NCBI RefSeq assembly: GCF_026230175.1
Contig: NZ_CP104208.1
Location: forward strand, 434,001-498,000
Direction of reading: 5' to 3'
DNA length: 64,000 nucleotides
Source of the DNA: Desulfovibrio mangrovi
Lineage (GTDB): Bacteria; Desulfobacterota; Desulfovibrionia; Desulfovibrionales; Desulfovibrionaceae
Shown here one piece after another: positions 17,141 through 26,460 of the stretch. The position numbers and the translations under genes were made by a program. Below the pieces are notes generated by a model that saw only the letters and a list, made by a program, of their open reading frames with translations, ran no database searches and was not told the DNA's origin. Position 1 is the stretch's first letter; each line of letters opens with the position of its first letter.

Positions 17141-18346
17141 ATGAATGCGGCGGATACCGCCTTTATTCTCGTGTGTGCAGCACTGGTAATGTTCATGACG
17201 CCCGGTCTGGCGTTGTTCTATGGGGGCCTTGTCCGCTCGAAGAACGTTCTTTCCACCATTATGCACAGCTTCATGTTGCTGGGGGTGGCCACCTTGGTTT
17301 GGGTTGTGGCCGGTTATTCCCTTTCTTTCGGGACTGACCACGGCAGCCTTATCGGTGGGCTGGAATACCTCTTCCTTGATGGCGTAGGTGTGGAGCCGGG
17401 ACCTGCCCCGACAATTCCTCATGCGCTGTTCATGATTTTCCAGTGTATGTTTGCGGTCATCACGCCTGCCCTCATTTCCGGCGCGTTTGCAGAGCGTATC
17501 AAGTTCAGCGCCATGGTTGTTTTCAGTATCTTCTGGATTCTGCTGGTCTACGCTCCCATGTGCCACTGGGTGTGGGGTGGCGGCTGGATGGCTCAACTGG
17601 GCGCTCTGGATTTTGCCGGCGGAGCGGTGGTCCATATGAGCTCTGCGGCGGCAGCCCTTGCTGCGACGCAGGTGCTGGGACGTCGCAGAGGCTACGGCAA
17701 GATGGCCTTTGTGCCGCATAATCTGCCCATGACCGTGCTCGGTGCCGGTATTCTGTGGTTCGGGTGGTTCGGCTTCAACGCCGGTTCCGCGCTTGCTGCA
17801 AACGGTTCCGCTGTCATGGCCTTTGTGACTACACATATTGCCGCAGCATCTGCTGCCGTGAGTTGGGTTGTCGTGGAATGGTTCCATAGCGGCAAGCCCA
17901 CAACGCTTGGCGCAGCTTCTGGTGCGGTAGCAGGGCTTGTTGCCATTACTCCCGCAGCCGGTTTTGTCAGCCCCATGGCTGCCTGTGTCATCGGTCTTAT
18001 CGGTGGCGTGATCTGCTTTGGTGGTATTCTGCTCAAGAACATATTCAAATATGACGATGCGCTGGATGTTGTCGGCATTCACGGCGTTGGCGGTACCTGG
18101 GGTGCTCTTGCCACCGGTATATGGGCATCCGAAGCGTATGGCGGTGTGAACGGCCTGCTGCACGGCGCTCCCGGCCAGCTGTGGATCCAGTTTGTTTCAG
18201 TCGTGGCGACGTGGTTGTTCTGTTACTTGGTCAGCCTGTTCCTGTTCAAGGGCATCGACCTTGTCATCGGACTGCGTGTTGACTCCGAAGCCGAGCAGGC
18301 AGGTCTGGACGTAAGCGAACATAATGAGACCGCCTACACCGGCTAA
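17141..18346 (+). CDS. amtB: Ammonium transporter AmtB
   Basis: 401-residue inner-membrane channel with about 11 TM segments. Conserved pore residues are visible: Asp and first His in ALDFAGGAVVHMSS, and the second His in VGIHGVGGTWGALATG. MTPGLALFYGGLVR at the first TM is diagnostic. ATG 17141 follows a gaggaggct ribosome site; an in-frame ATG 18 nt upstream is less likely. First gene of amtB-glnB-glnD, so uptake, its PII gate and the PII-modifying enzyme are made together. Confidence 0.96.
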   Translation: MNAADTAFILVCAALVMFMTPGLALFYGGLVRSKNVLSTIMHSFMLLGVATLVWVVAGYSLSFGTDHGSLIGGLEYLFLDGVGVEPGPAPTIPHALFMIFQCMFAVITPALISGAFAERIKFSAMVVFSIFWILLVYAPMCHWVWGGGWMAQLGALDFAGGAVVHMSSAAAALAATQVLGRRRGYGKMAFVPHNLPMTVLGAGILWFGWFGFNAGSALAANGSAVMAFVTTHIAAASAAVSWVVVEWFHSGKPTTLGAASGAVAGLVAITPAAGFVSPMAACVIGLIGGVICFGGILLKNIFKYDDALDVVGIHGVGGTWGALATGIWASEAYGGVNGLLHGAPGQLWIQFVSVVATWLFCYLVSLFLFKGIDLVIGLRVDSEAEQAGLDVSEHNETAYTG

Positions 18347-18354
18347 CCCTTTGA

Positions 18355-18789
<435 letters not shown>

Positions 18790-18861
18790 CCCCGCCCGGC
18801 GCAGGGGAGCCGGTGTTCAGGCACTGCTTCCGCAACTCGCTGCAAACAGCTTCTGGATTGA

Positions 18862-21525
18862 ATGACGAAAGATATACTTACCCCGTCCAGCGGTGATGCC
18901 ACCAAGGCTTTGGCCGCTGGACGGGCTTCTCTTATACTGGAACTGGAACAGCCCCCCAAGCCCGGAAGCATCCGCTTTGAACGGGCTTTTACCCGTTTGC
19001 TGGACATATACTTCCAGACCCGTGTCGTGGAGACCGGTGCCGACAGGCAGAAAATAGCGCTTGTGGCGGTGGGAGGATATGGACGCGGGGAAATGTGTCT
19101 CGGATCGGACATCGACATCATTATCCTCTGCCGTCGCAGCATTCCGCCGCAGGCCATCGACGTGGCGCAGCCACTTTTTCTTCCTCTCTGGGATGCCGGT
19201 TACTCGCTCGGTCACGGTTTCCGTACCATTGCGGACTGCGTGAAGCTGGCAAACAAGGACCACAAGGTTTTGTGTTCCTTGCTTGATGCCCGTTTTGTGG
19301 CTGGCGACAGCTCCATTTTCGATGAGCTGCAACAGCGCATGCGCGACAAGGTGCTCGCGCGGCGTGAAAAGACTTTTCTGCAATGGCTTGATGAAGAACA
19401 TGCCACACGGCTTACGACCTATGGCGACGGGGCGGTGCTGCTGGAGCCCAACCTCAAGGAAGGGGTCGGCGGCCTGCGCGATTATCATCGCCTGTTGTGG
19501 CTTGCCCGTCTGCGGGGTGGGACAGGGGACGTGAACGGCGTCATGCGTCAGGCCGGATTCAGTGAAGAGGACTGCCTGCTGCTGGAGCGCAATGTGGATT
19601 TTCTGCACCGGGTGCGTAACCGGCTGCATGCGCTCAGCAGGCGCAAGAGCGATAAACTGTATGTGGATATTCAGCCGGAACTGGCTTCCCGTATGGGGTA
19701 CGCCGACACCACGGGCATGCTTGCCGTAGAGTTATTTCTGGGCGATCTGCACCGCTGCATGGGCGACATCAAGGCGCTTGCCGCTGCGTTCCGTTCGATG
19801 GTGGGCGACGTTGCGGAGCCGGTGGATGCTGTGTGCGAAGGCACTACCGGCGCTATCGTGGTGCAGGGGGATCTTATCCATATCTGTCCGCCCGATGCCT
19901 TGTTTGATGAGCCCGCCCTGGTGCTGCAGGCGTTGGATGAAGCCGTTCGCAGGCCTTCCGGTACGTTGCCGGTTCTGTCGTGGGAAACGCGGCAGGCCAT
20001 TTCTCGTATTGTTCACGAAGCACCTCAACGGCTGGCCGCTATGGAGGGCGTGTGGCCAACCTTGGCCCGCATATTAGCCTCCGGCAGGGCTTTTGCCATT
20101 CTGGAGCAAATGGACGGCGTGGGGTTGCTTTCAGCCTTTATGCCCGACTTCGGAAGGGTGCGCGACCGGGTGCAGTTCGACGGTTTTCATACCTACCCCG
20201 TGGGTCAGCATACCCTTTTCGTGCTCAACTATCTGGAATCACTGCCGCAGGAACAGCATTTCGCATTCACCCCGCGCTGGGAAAAGCTTGATGACGTTAC
20301 CCCGATCATGCTTGCTGCGCTTTTTCATGACCTTGGCAAGGGTGGTAACGATGCCTCCTCGCATTCCGTCAAGGGGGCAGCCATGGCGCGTGCCCAGCTG
20401 GCAGCATGGGGTGTGGATGGAACTCTGGCCGATGAGGTGGTCTTTCTGGTGGAGCAGCATCTGCTTCTTGCCCGAACCGCCCACAGACGCGATCTTTCCG
20501 ATGAATCTGTTGTAGCGCATTGCGCAGGCATTATCGGCACGCAGGCGCGGCTTGATCTGCTTTATCTGCTGACCTACGCTGACTCACGGGCCACAGGGCC
20601 CAAGGCGTGGAACCAGTGGTCAGCCTCTCTGCTCTCCGAATTGTACGGCAAGGTCGCCAATATGCTGCGAGACAGCACGTTGGCAACGCCGCTGTCTGCA
20701 AGAACAATCTGTGATACCCGCGAACGTGTGACGCAGCTGCTGCAACAGCCGGATTCCCCTGTTTCCTTTGAAGTCGGCGAGCCCATGCTGGAGCATTTGC
20801 CGTCCCGATATGCTCTTGTCGTGGAGCCGGAGAATATTGTCCGGCACATGGTGTTGGTGCGGGACTTGGGCAAGGAGATCATGGACGCTCAGCGCAGGCT
20901 CAGCGAGGAGCGCGCTGCCCGCGGCATCGTATTGCTGGAGCCCCGTCCGCTGGAAGGAAAGCAGAGTGATGTGTGGGAGCTTGTTGTGGTTGCGCGTGAC
21001 CAGCACGGTCTGTTTGCCACCGTGGCCGGAGTGCTTGCCCTGCACAACCTGAAGGTTTTTTCCGCGGACGCCTTTGTGTGGCGGGATGGAACTGTCGTGG
21101 ATATTTTCCATGTCTCAGCACCGCCGGATCCTTTGTACCCGCGTGAATTCTGGGTGAAGGTTCGTGGTTCCATCCAATATGCGCTGACGGGCAAGCTGTC
21201 GCTGGAGTATCGAATCGATCAGTCGCGCGATCATGCTCCCAAGCCTCACAGGGGGCGGAATGATGTGTCCGTGGTCATCGATAACGGACTTTCCGACTTC
21301 TACACCGTGATCGAGATTTCCGCTCCTGACAGACGGGCGCTGCTATACGATGTGGCGCGAACGCTGCAGGCCATGCGACTTGATATCCTCTTTGCGAAAA
21401 TTGCCACGCTCGGCACCCAGACCAACGACAGTTTCTCTGTGCGCGACACTTACGGGCAGAAATTGCTGGACGATGAGCAGGTCACGGAGATACGCAATGC
21501 CTTGCTGCATGCCTTGCAGCAGTAA
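18862..21525 (+). CDS. glnD: Bifunctional PII uridylyltransferase / uridylyl-removing enzyme GlnD
   Basis: 887 residues in the full GlnD order: nucleotidyltransferase domain with GGYGRGEMCLGSDIDI (about 71-86), an HD phosphohydrolase domain with ALFHDLGKGG (about 484-494) for removing UMP, and two C-terminal ACT domains (about 706-780 and 817-885) that bind glutamine. It modifies the PII protein encoded 72 bp upstream. Linking glnD to amtB-glnB is uncommon in gammaproteobacteria and would put the sensor under the same sigma-54 control. Confidence 0.95.
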   Translation: MTKDILTPSSGDATKALAAGRASLILELEQPPKPGSIRFERAFTRLLDIYFQTRVVETGADRQKIALVAVGGYGRGEMCLGSDIDIIILCRRSIPPQAIDVAQPLFLPLWDAGYSLGHGFRTIADCVKLANKDHKVLCSLLDARFVAGDSSIFDELQQRMRDKVLARREKTFLQWLDEEHATRLTTYGDGAVLLEPNLKEGVGGLRDYHRLLWLARLRGGTGDVNGVMRQAGFSEEDCLLLERNVDFLHRVRNRLHALSRRKSDKLYVDIQPELASRMGYADTTGMLAVELFLGDLHRCMGDIKALAAAFRSMVGDVAEPVDAVCEGTTGAIVVQGDLIHICPPDALFDEPALVLQALDEAVRRPSGTLPVLSWETRQAISRIVHEAPQRLAAMEGVWPTLARILASGRAFAILEQMDGVGLLSAFMPDFGRVRDRVQFDGFHTYPVGQHTLFVLNYLESLPQEQHFAFTPRWEKLDDVTPIMLAALFHDLGKGGNDASSHSVKGAAMARAQLAAWGVDGTLADEVVFLVEQHLLLARTAHRRDLSDESVVAHCAGIIGTQARLDLLYLLTYADSRATGPKAWNQWSASLLSELYGKVANMLRDSTLATPLSARTICDTRERVTQLLQQPDSPVSFEVGEPMLEHLPSRYALVVEPENIVRHMVLVRDLGKEIMDAQRRLSEERAARGIVLLEPRPLEGKQSDVWELVVVARDQHGLFATVAGVLALHNLKVFSADAFVWRDGTVVDIFHVSAPPDPLYPREFWVKVRGSIQYALTGKLSLEYRIDQSRDHAPKPHRGRNDVSVVIDNGLSDFYTVIEISAPDRRALLYDVARTLQAMRLDILFAKIATLGTQTNDSFSVRDTYGQKLLDDEQVTEIRNALLHALQQ

Positions 21526-21535
21526 CAGCATGAAT

Positions 21536-21565
21536 CTTCGGCCCGCCTCAGGCGGGCCTTTCTGA
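21536..21565 (+). terminator. Terminator after glnD
   Basis: Stem GCCCGCC (21541-21547) / GGCGGGC (21551-21557) with loop TCA, followed by CTTTCT. The stem is GC-rich but the T tract is short. Confidence 0.65.
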
Positions 21566-21608
21566 CTGCGAATAACGCTAATCCTCATGATGATACGGGA
21601 GTCTTCCT

Positions 21609-22331
21609 TTGAACGAGTATTTGCTGACATCAGCCATTTATGCGCTGGCGGCCTTTGTACAGGGAGTGACGGGATTCGGTTCCGCCCTTGTGGCCATTCC
21701 CCTTCTGGCGTTGTTTTTGTCCTTGCCTGAGGCAGTGGCTGTTTCCATTCTCTGCGGGGTGATGCTGAACGCCCAGATCGGTTGGAATTATCGTCGGTAT
21801 GCGGATAGAGAGCGCCTTCGCCCCCTGTTTATCGGTGCCATTCCGGGGGTGGCCGCAGGGGTATACCTGCTGCACAGTATTCCCGGAAACCTCATGAAGG
21901 GCGGGATGGGGGTATTTCTCATGCTCTATGCCGTGTACGGCCTGTTCTTTGAGCGGGTGCGCCTTACCGGTATTTCCAGCCGGTGGGGCTACCTTGCCGG
22001 ATTCGGCACCGGTGCCATAGGCGCTGCTTTTGGTGCAGGGGGGCCGCCCACGGTTGTGTATGCGGCGTTGACCGGCTGGCCCAAGGATGTGGTGAAGGCC
22101 ACTTTTGCATATTTCTTTTTTGCCGTATGCGCGGCGTCGGCTGTGGCACATGCCGCCTCCGGCATGTGGTCCGTCAAGGTGCTGAGCCTCTTTGCGGTGG
22201 CAGCCCCTGCTGCGTGGCTGGGAACGAAAGTTGGTATCCGCTTTTCCGGCGGTATTGGCGAGCAGACTTACCGGAAACTTCTTTTCGGCATGCTGGCCTG
22301 CATGGGCCTGCTGATGCTGCGCTCTGCCTGA
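21609..22331 (+). CDS. TauE/SafE-family membrane transporter
   Basis: 240 residues with about 7-8 TM segments and the family halves: N-terminal FVQGVTGFGSALVAIPLL and internal GTGAIGAAFGAGGPPTVVYAAL. Family members export sulfite, sulfoacetate or organosulfur anions, or act in uptake; the substrate is unknown here. The start is TTG 21609, preceded by gggag; no ATG gives the full first TM segment. A bidirectional terminator follows. Confidence 0.82.
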   Translation: MNEYLLTSAIYALAAFVQGVTGFGSALVAIPLLALFLSLPEAVAVSILCGVMLNAQIGWNYRRYADRERLRPLFIGAIPGVAAGVYLLHSIPGNLMKGGMGVFLMLYAVYGLFFERVRLTGISSRWGYLAGFGTGAIGAAFGAGGPPTVVYAALTGWPKDVVKATFAYFFFAVCAASAVAHAASGMWSVKVLSLFAVAAPAAWLGTKVGIRFSGGIGEQTYRKLLFGMLACMGLLMLRSA

Positions 22332-22400
22332 TTGCAGGGCAGGAAAGGCATGCTCTTCGTGTATTTCAAACGAGCGTTGCCTGTCCCTTCTGGCCCTTCC

Positions 22401-22440
22401 TAAAAATAAAGGCCGGTTCCATGTGGAACCGGCCTTTGTC
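22401..22440. terminator. Bidirectional terminator (13-bp stem)
   Basis: AAAGGCCGGTTCC (22408-22420) / GGAACCGGCCTTT (22425-22437), loop ATGT. T-rich flanks on both strands let it serve the TauE-like gene (plus) and the convergent amino-acid ABC operon (minus). Confidence 0.88.
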
Positions 22441-22457
22441 ATTGGTAGTGCGAATAC

Positions 22458-23201
22458 CTACAGAATCTGCTCAAGGAACTTCTGCAGACGGGGATGCTCA
22501 GGGTTGTTGAAGAAGTGGTCTGGCGTACCCACTTCCAGAATCTGGCCCTGATCCATGAAGACGATGCGGTCTGCCACTTCACGTGCAAAGCCCATTTCGT
22601 GCGTAACCACCACCATGGTCATGCCTTCCTTGGCGAGGTTCACCATAACGTCCAGAACTTCGCCGATCATTTCGGGGTCAAGAGCAGAGGTGGGTTCGTC
22701 AAAGAGCATGATCTTGGGCTGCATGGCAAGGGCGCGGGCAATGGCCACGCGTTGCTTCTGGCCGCCGGAAAGCTTGGCAGGGTACACATTGGCCTTTTCC
22801 GAGATGCCCACTTTTTTCAGCAGGGCAAGGGCGGTGGCCTCAGCATCATTCTTGGTGATCTTCTTCAGGCGCATGGGGGCCATGGTCAGGTTTTCCATGA
22901 CCGTCTTGTGCGGGAAGAGGTTGAACGACTGGAACACCATGCCCAGTTCCTGACGGATGGCATTGATGTCGTTGGCAGGGTCATTGACGTCCAGACCGTC
23001 CACGATGATGCTGCCCTTGTCGATTGTTTCCAGTTTGTTGATGGAGCGCAGCATGGTGGACTTGCCGGACCCGGAGGGGCCGATAACCACGACCTTTTCA
23101 CCGCGCTGAATGTCCAGGTTTACGTCGTTGAGCGCCGTAAGCTGGCCGAAGAACTTGTAGACGTTCTTGATCTGGATGATGGGGGAGTTACTGTTCGTCA
23201 T
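22458..23201 (-). CDS. Polar amino-acid ABC transporter, ATP-binding protein (GlnQ/HisP type)
   Basis: 247-residue ABC ATPase. Walker [14 protein letters not shown], signature [15 protein letters not shown], Walker [15 protein letters not shown], then [13 protein letters not shown], the hallmark of the PAAT family. Last gene of a binding protein-permease-ATPase operon; its start overlaps the permease 3' end by 14 bp. The amino-acid substrate cannot be assigned from sequence. Confidence 0.93.
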   Translation of the reverse strand: MTNSNSPIIQIKNVYKFFGQLTALNDVNLDIQRGEKVVVIGPSGSGKSTMLRSINKLETIDKGSIIVDGLDVNDPANDINAIRQELGMVFQSFNLFPHKTVMENLTMAPMRLKKITKNDAEATALALLKKVGISEKANVYPAKLSGGQKQRVAIARALAMQPKIMLFDEPTSALDPEMIGEVLDVMVNLAKEGMTMVVVTHEMGFAREVADRIVFMDQGQILEVGTPDHFFNNPEHPRLQKFLEQIL

Positions 23202-23979
23202 AGTAATTCAACTTTGCTTCCATGATGCTGACGGCTTTGGACAGCAGCAGGGTGATACACAGGTAGATAAGGGCGACCATGAGGTAGGCTTCGAAGTATT
23301 CGAAGGTTACCGAGGCATACTCGCGACCGCGACGGAACAGCTCGGAAACCGCAAGAACGGAGATGAGCGAAGAGTCTTTGAGCAGTGCGATGAATTCGTT
23401 GCCGACGGGGGGCAGGATGGTGCGCCATGCCTGTGGCAGTACCACCAGCATCATGGTCTGGCGCGAGTTGAAGCCAAGCGAACGGGCGGCTTCGGTCTGG
23501 CCTTTGTCGATGGCGTCGATGCCGGCGCGGAATACTTCGCCCATATAGGCGCCGTAACACACGCTCATGGCGATAACGGCAGAGGCAAGGTCGGAAAGTT
23601 GAATGAATTTGCCCAGCGCGTAGTAGAGGAAGAAGAGCTGAACCAGCAGCGGGATGCCGCGGATGATTTCCACGTAGGTGGAGGCGATAAGATTGATGAC
23701 CTTGTTCTTGGAGAGACGCCCAAGCCCTGTAATGAGGCCGATGGGGATGGTTACGAGGATGGAGGTGATGGTAACCTGAAAGGTGACGAGGATGCCGTCA
23801 GGCAGGAATTTGAGAATCTCGTAGTACGGCTGCGGCTGCGATATGCAGAGATAGAGGATTGAGCCGATGGCGATGCATAGGGAGATCATCCAGGCGGAAA
23901 CAAGGGTCTTGTCCTTGCTGGACGGGATGAGCATCCCGTCGGTGACCGCTATGCGAATTTCTTTCTTTTCTACAGTCAT
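23188..23979 (-). CDS. Polar amino-acid ABC transporter, permease
   Basis: 263 residues. After a longer-than-usual N-terminal stretch (about 45 aa) comes a HisM/GlnP-type permease domain with about 5 TM segments. The EAA loop is [43 protein letters not shown] single permease gene suggests a homodimer in the membrane. It lies between the binding protein and the ATPase of the same operon. Confidence 0.92.
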   Translation of the reverse strand: MTVEKKEIRIAVTDGMLIPSSKDKTLVSAWMISLCIAIGSILYLCISQPQPYYEILKFLPDGILVTFQVTITSILVTIPIGLITGLGRLSKNKVINLIASTYVEIIRGIPLLVQLFFLYYALGKFIQLSDLASAVIAMSVCYGAYMGEVFRAGIDAIDKGQTEAARSLGFNSRQTMMLVVLPQAWRTILPPVGNEFIALLKDSSLISVLAVSELFRRGREYASVTFEYFEAYLMVALIYLCITLLLSKAVSIMEAKLNYYDEQ

Positions 23980-24066
23980 TGAGTGCTCGAATATGCTGGT
24001 GTTCCATCAAAAGCAAGGGACTGGCACAGCAGTACCAGTCCCGATAATAGCTTATATTACGGCTGG

Positions 24067-24807
24067 TTATTTGCCAACCCACTTTTCGCGGAGGGCCTTC
24101 TCAATGCCCTTTTCCTGAATGGCCTTGATGCCCTTGTTCAGTAGGTCAACCAGTTCCTTGTTGCCCTTCTTGACCACGAAACCATAGTACTCTTTCTGGT
24201 CGGATTCAACAATGAAGGCAACCTTCAGTTTGCCGGCGTACTTCTCGTTGTTCAGAACGTAGTCGTAAGCGGTTACGTCGTCACAGATGGCTGCGTCGAT
24301 GCGGCCGGTGTACAGCGCTTCAACAGCGTGACCCACTTCGTCGAATTCCTTGGGGGTTACGCCGCCGTCCTTCTTGGCAACAAAGACGCCGGTGGTGCCG
24401 ATCTGGCCGCCGATGGTCTTGCCCTTCAGGTCGGCAAGAGACTTGGCTTCGCTGGCAACGGGCAGCATAACTGCCTGCTTCACTTCGAAGTAGGGTTCGG
24501 AGAAGTCGTACTTGGCCTTGCGCTCTTCGGTGATGGAAACGGAAGAGGAGATCATGTCGTACTTGTCGTTGGCAAGACCGGCGAAGATGCCGTCCCATGC
24601 AACGTTCTTGTGTTCTATAGTCAGACCAAGTTCCTTGGCGATGGCGTCGGTGTAATCAACGGAGTAACCAACGATCTGCTTGTCTTTGTTAACGAATTCC
24701 ATGGGGGGCCAGGTGGCGTCATGGGCGATGACAATGGTCTTTCCGGCAAGAGCCACATTGGCAGTCATGAGAACGGCCAGCAACGTAAGCAGGGTTTTCT
24801 TCAGCAT
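24067..24807 (-). CDS. Polar amino-acid ABC transporter, periplasmic binding protein
   Basis: 246 residues of solute-binding family 3. Signal peptide MLKKTLLTLLAVLMTANVALA, cleaved before GKTIVIAHDATWPPMEFVN. SSVSITEERKAKYDFSEPYF is the family-3 signature region. First gene of the operon with the permease and ATPase. A TTGACA-N3-TGTCAA inverted repeat about 62 bp upstream of its start is a candidate control site. Confidence 0.93.
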   Translation of the reverse strand: MLKKTLLTLLAVLMTANVALAGKTIVIAHDATWPPMEFVNKDKQIVGYSVDYTDAIAKELGLTIEHKNVAWDGIFAGLANDKYDMISSSVSITEERKAKYDFSEPYFEVKQAVMLPVASEAKSLADLKGKTIGGQIGTTGVFVAKKDGGVTPKEFDEVGHAVEALYTGRIDAAICDDVTAYDYVLNNEKYAGKLKVAFIVESDQKEYYGFVVKKGNKELVDLLNKGIKAIQEKGIEKALREKWVGK

Positions 24808-24868
24808 CCTCGTATCTCCTGAACTACTTGAAATTTGTAAAAAAGCCTTCCGTTTTGTTGTACGTGAT

Positions 24869-24883
24869 TTGACAGAATGTCAA
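24869..24883. promoter_or_regulatory. Perfect TTGACA-N3-TGTCAA inverted repeat
   Basis: TTGACAGAATGTCAA lies 62-76 bp upstream of the ABC binding-protein start. One arm doubles as a consensus -35 box (TTGACA) on the minus strand, although a good -10 at 17-18 bp spacing is not visible. It looks like an operator over a promoter. Confidence 0.45.
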
Positions 24884-24920
24884 TGCGAATTAGCGATTTC
24901 AGCAGAAAAAAGGCTTAAAA

Positions 24921-24954
24921 GTTACAAAAATGTACCAACTGGTAGTTGTAACAG
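24921..24954 (-). terminator. Probable terminator after the split LysO genes
   Basis: On the minus strand GTTACAA (24946-24952) pairs with TTGTAAC (24921-24927), with an inner TACCA/TGGTA stem, followed by TTTTAAGCCTTTTTT. It starts 28 nt after the LysO C-terminal gene stop. Confidence 0.6.
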
Positions 24955-24979
24955 GAACTACTCTGCTACAGTTGACGCA

Positions 24980-25579
24980 TTAACTGAAGATGAAGGTTAC
25001 CAGCACGGGGACGGCAACAGTCAGGAACATGCCGCTGAAAACGGCAATGATCCCGTACCGTTCTCCTGCAAACCGTACGATGATGGGCAGAGTGGTATCC
25101 ATGGCTGTGGCACCGCCGCCAGCAACCGGCCCGAGCTTGCCGAAAACACGCAGCAGCAGCGGCGCGGTGAGCAGGGTGGTCAGCTCGCGAATGATGTTGC
25201 ACAGAAGTGCCACGGAGCCCAGTACGGGGTTGACCATCTTGGTGATGATAATGCTTGAGAGCGAATAGTAACCAAAGCCTGCGCCTACGCCGAGCACGTG
25301 TTGCAGCGGCATGTCGCCGAGCAGCAGGCATGCGACAGCCGCACCCGCAAATGTGCCGATGATGATGAACAGAGGCACGAGCAGTACCTTCAAGTGCATC
25401 TCCCGCAGAATGCCCCAGCAGCGTGTATCAAAGCCGATGGACATGCCTACAAGGCAGAGCAGGGTATAAAGGGAATAGGTTGCGAGGGCGTCGTTGGTGG
25501 CCCATTCGGGTAGGATGTCCATCCGTCCCATGAGGCAGCCGACAATGAAAAAGCCGAGAATGATGAGGCTACCTTTCAT
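24980..25579 (-). CDS. Lysine exporter LysO family, C-terminal half (DUF340)
   Basis: 199 residues, about 6 TM segments. LGVGAGFGYYSLSSIIIT followed by GSVALLCNIIRELTTLLTAPLL and GGATAMDTTLPII are LysO/YbjE signatures. In Escherichia coli LysO is one polypeptide of about 299 residues; here the N-terminal part is a separate upstream gene in another frame. Its ATG lies inside the last codons of that gene (11-bp overlap), so translation is coupled. Expected role: export of L-lysine or its toxic analogues. Confidence 0.84.
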   Translation of the reverse strand: MKGSLIILGFFIVGCLMGRMDILPEWATNDALATYSLYTLLCLVGMSIGFDTRCWGILREMHLKVLLVPLFIIIGTFAGAAVACLLLGDMPLQHVLGVGAGFGYYSLSSIIITKMVNPVLGSVALLCNIIRELTTLLTAPLLLRVFGKLGPVAGGGATAMDTTLPIIVRFAGERYGIIAVFSGMFLTVAVPVLVTFIFS

Positions 25580-25853
25580 CGAGACGCCCTCTCAGGATGT
25601 AGCGTTCCAGCGCCCAGGTTGCCGCTGCGCTGCCTATGAGACAGCAAAGGCTAATGACAAGTGCCCGCACGCCTATGGTGCCCAGTTGGGAAACAAGGTC
25701 GTCGTTGGAGCCGAGGGAGACGCCCAGCAGGAAGAGCAGGCCGTAAATGGCCCACATGGTGAGCTTGTCCACGGCGTGAACCGCCTTCTGGCGGTTCCTG
25801 AGCAGGTAGCCGGCGGGAATGCCCGCCAGAATGCAGCCGACTTCAATGAACAC
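25569..25853 (-). CDS. Lysine exporter LysO family, N-terminal half
   Basis: 94 residues with three TM segments; AGIPAGYLLRNR and GLLFLLGVSLGSNDDLVSQL match the LysO N-terminus. It ends RLDER-stop, overlapping the start of the C-terminal gene in a different frame. The two together make one LysO. The neat overlap and separate starts argue for a natural two-gene form rather than a recent frameshift. A sigma-70-like promoter lies upstream. Confidence 0.82.
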   Translation of the reverse strand: MFIEVGCILAGIPAGYLLRNRQKAVHAVDKLTMWAIYGLLFLLGVSLGSNDDLVSQLGTIGVRALVISLCCLIGSAAATWALERYILRGRLDER

Positions 25854-25914
25854 GAATGACTCCAGATGTGATGCTGTACGGTTGTAATGAAATGATATGA
25901 TTCGGTTCTGAGGG

Positions 25915-25942
25915 GGTATACCGAGGGCTGGGGGAGTGTCAA
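25915..25942 (-). promoter_or_regulatory. Sigma-70-like promoter for the LysO pair
   Basis: On the minus strand: -35 TTGACA (25942-25937), 16-nt spacer, -10 TATACC (25920-25915). This predicts a start near 25908 and a 5' UTR of about 55 nt. Confidence 0.5.
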
Positions 25943-25983
25943 TTCCGGCTGGAGGTGATTATTTTGGCAAAATATATGTCAAA

Positions 25984-25999
25984 TGTGATGTCGGTCACA
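25984..25999. promoter_or_regulatory. CRP/FNR-family binding site (TGTGA-N6-TCACA)
   Basis: TGTGATGTCGGTCACA is a perfect match to TGTGA-N6-TCACA. It lies 81-96 bp upstream of the small cupin gene start, just before a possible -10 (TATGCT, 26011-26016). In Desulfovibrio, as I recall, comparative genomics assigned a CRP-like motif of this form to HcpR, a regulator of nitrosative stress and sulfate-reduction genes. That link is inference here. Confidence 0.65.
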
Positions 26000-26079
26000 C
26001 CTTCATGGCGTATGCTGTTTTAAGGTAGAACGTAAGCAACTCGAACAGCAGCAGGCGCGAAGCGCCAAGGAGATATGAC

Positions 26080-26397
26080 ATGCAACGTACAAGTCTTGTT
26101 GATGTGCGCGACTACCGGCAGAACGGATTCCATAAGTATCTGGTTCATGAATCGGAGAACTTCAAGATTCTGAATTTCAACTTTCTGGCTGGCCAATCCC
26201 TGCCCATACACAGCCATGATCTGGATGGCGAATTGTCCATTCTGGTGCTGGCAGGACGCGGTGAGTTTCTGGCTGCCGATGGAGCCACCCTGCCCGCAGA
26301 AACCGGCGATGTGCTGATTTCCGAGATCCGGGAGCCTCACGGTGTTCGCGCCATCACCGATATGAGCGTGCTGGTTACCATTGCGCCCCCCATTTAG
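26080..26397 (+). CDS. Small single-domain cupin protein
   Basis: 105 residues forming one cupin barrel. The metal-binding motif is visible as HSHDLDGELSILVLAGRGEF (two His and the Glu) and then GDVLISEIREPHGV with the last His. No other domain. Its biochemical role is unknown; single cupins may be sensors, isomerases or dioxygenases. An aaggagat ribosome site precedes ATG 26080. The CRP-like site upstream suggests redox or nitrosative-stress control. Confidence 0.8.
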   Translation: MQRTSLVDVRDYRQNGFHKYLVHESENFKILNFNFLAGQSLPIHSHDLDGELSILVLAGRGEFLAADGATLPAETGDVLISEIREPHGVRAITDMSVLVTIAPPI

Positions 26398-26429
26398 AGG
26401 CGCGCTTCGGCCAGGAATTGAACAGAAAA

Positions 26430-26460
26430 AGGAAAGGGCACCTTGCGGTGCCCTTTTTCA
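26430..26460. terminator. Bidirectional terminator between cupin and mlaA
   Basis: AAAGGGCACC (26433-26442) / GGTGCCCTTT (26447-26456), loop TTGC, then TTTTTCA. A T-rich flank exists on the minus strand too. It ends the cupin transcript and the mla operon. Confidence 0.85.

Noticed and set aside
24850-24883. Complete sigma-70 promoter at the TTGACA repeat upstream of the amino-acid binding protein
   Set aside because: The -35 is good but the hexamers 17-18 bp downstream (CAACAA, AACAAA) are poor, so only the inverted repeat is listed.
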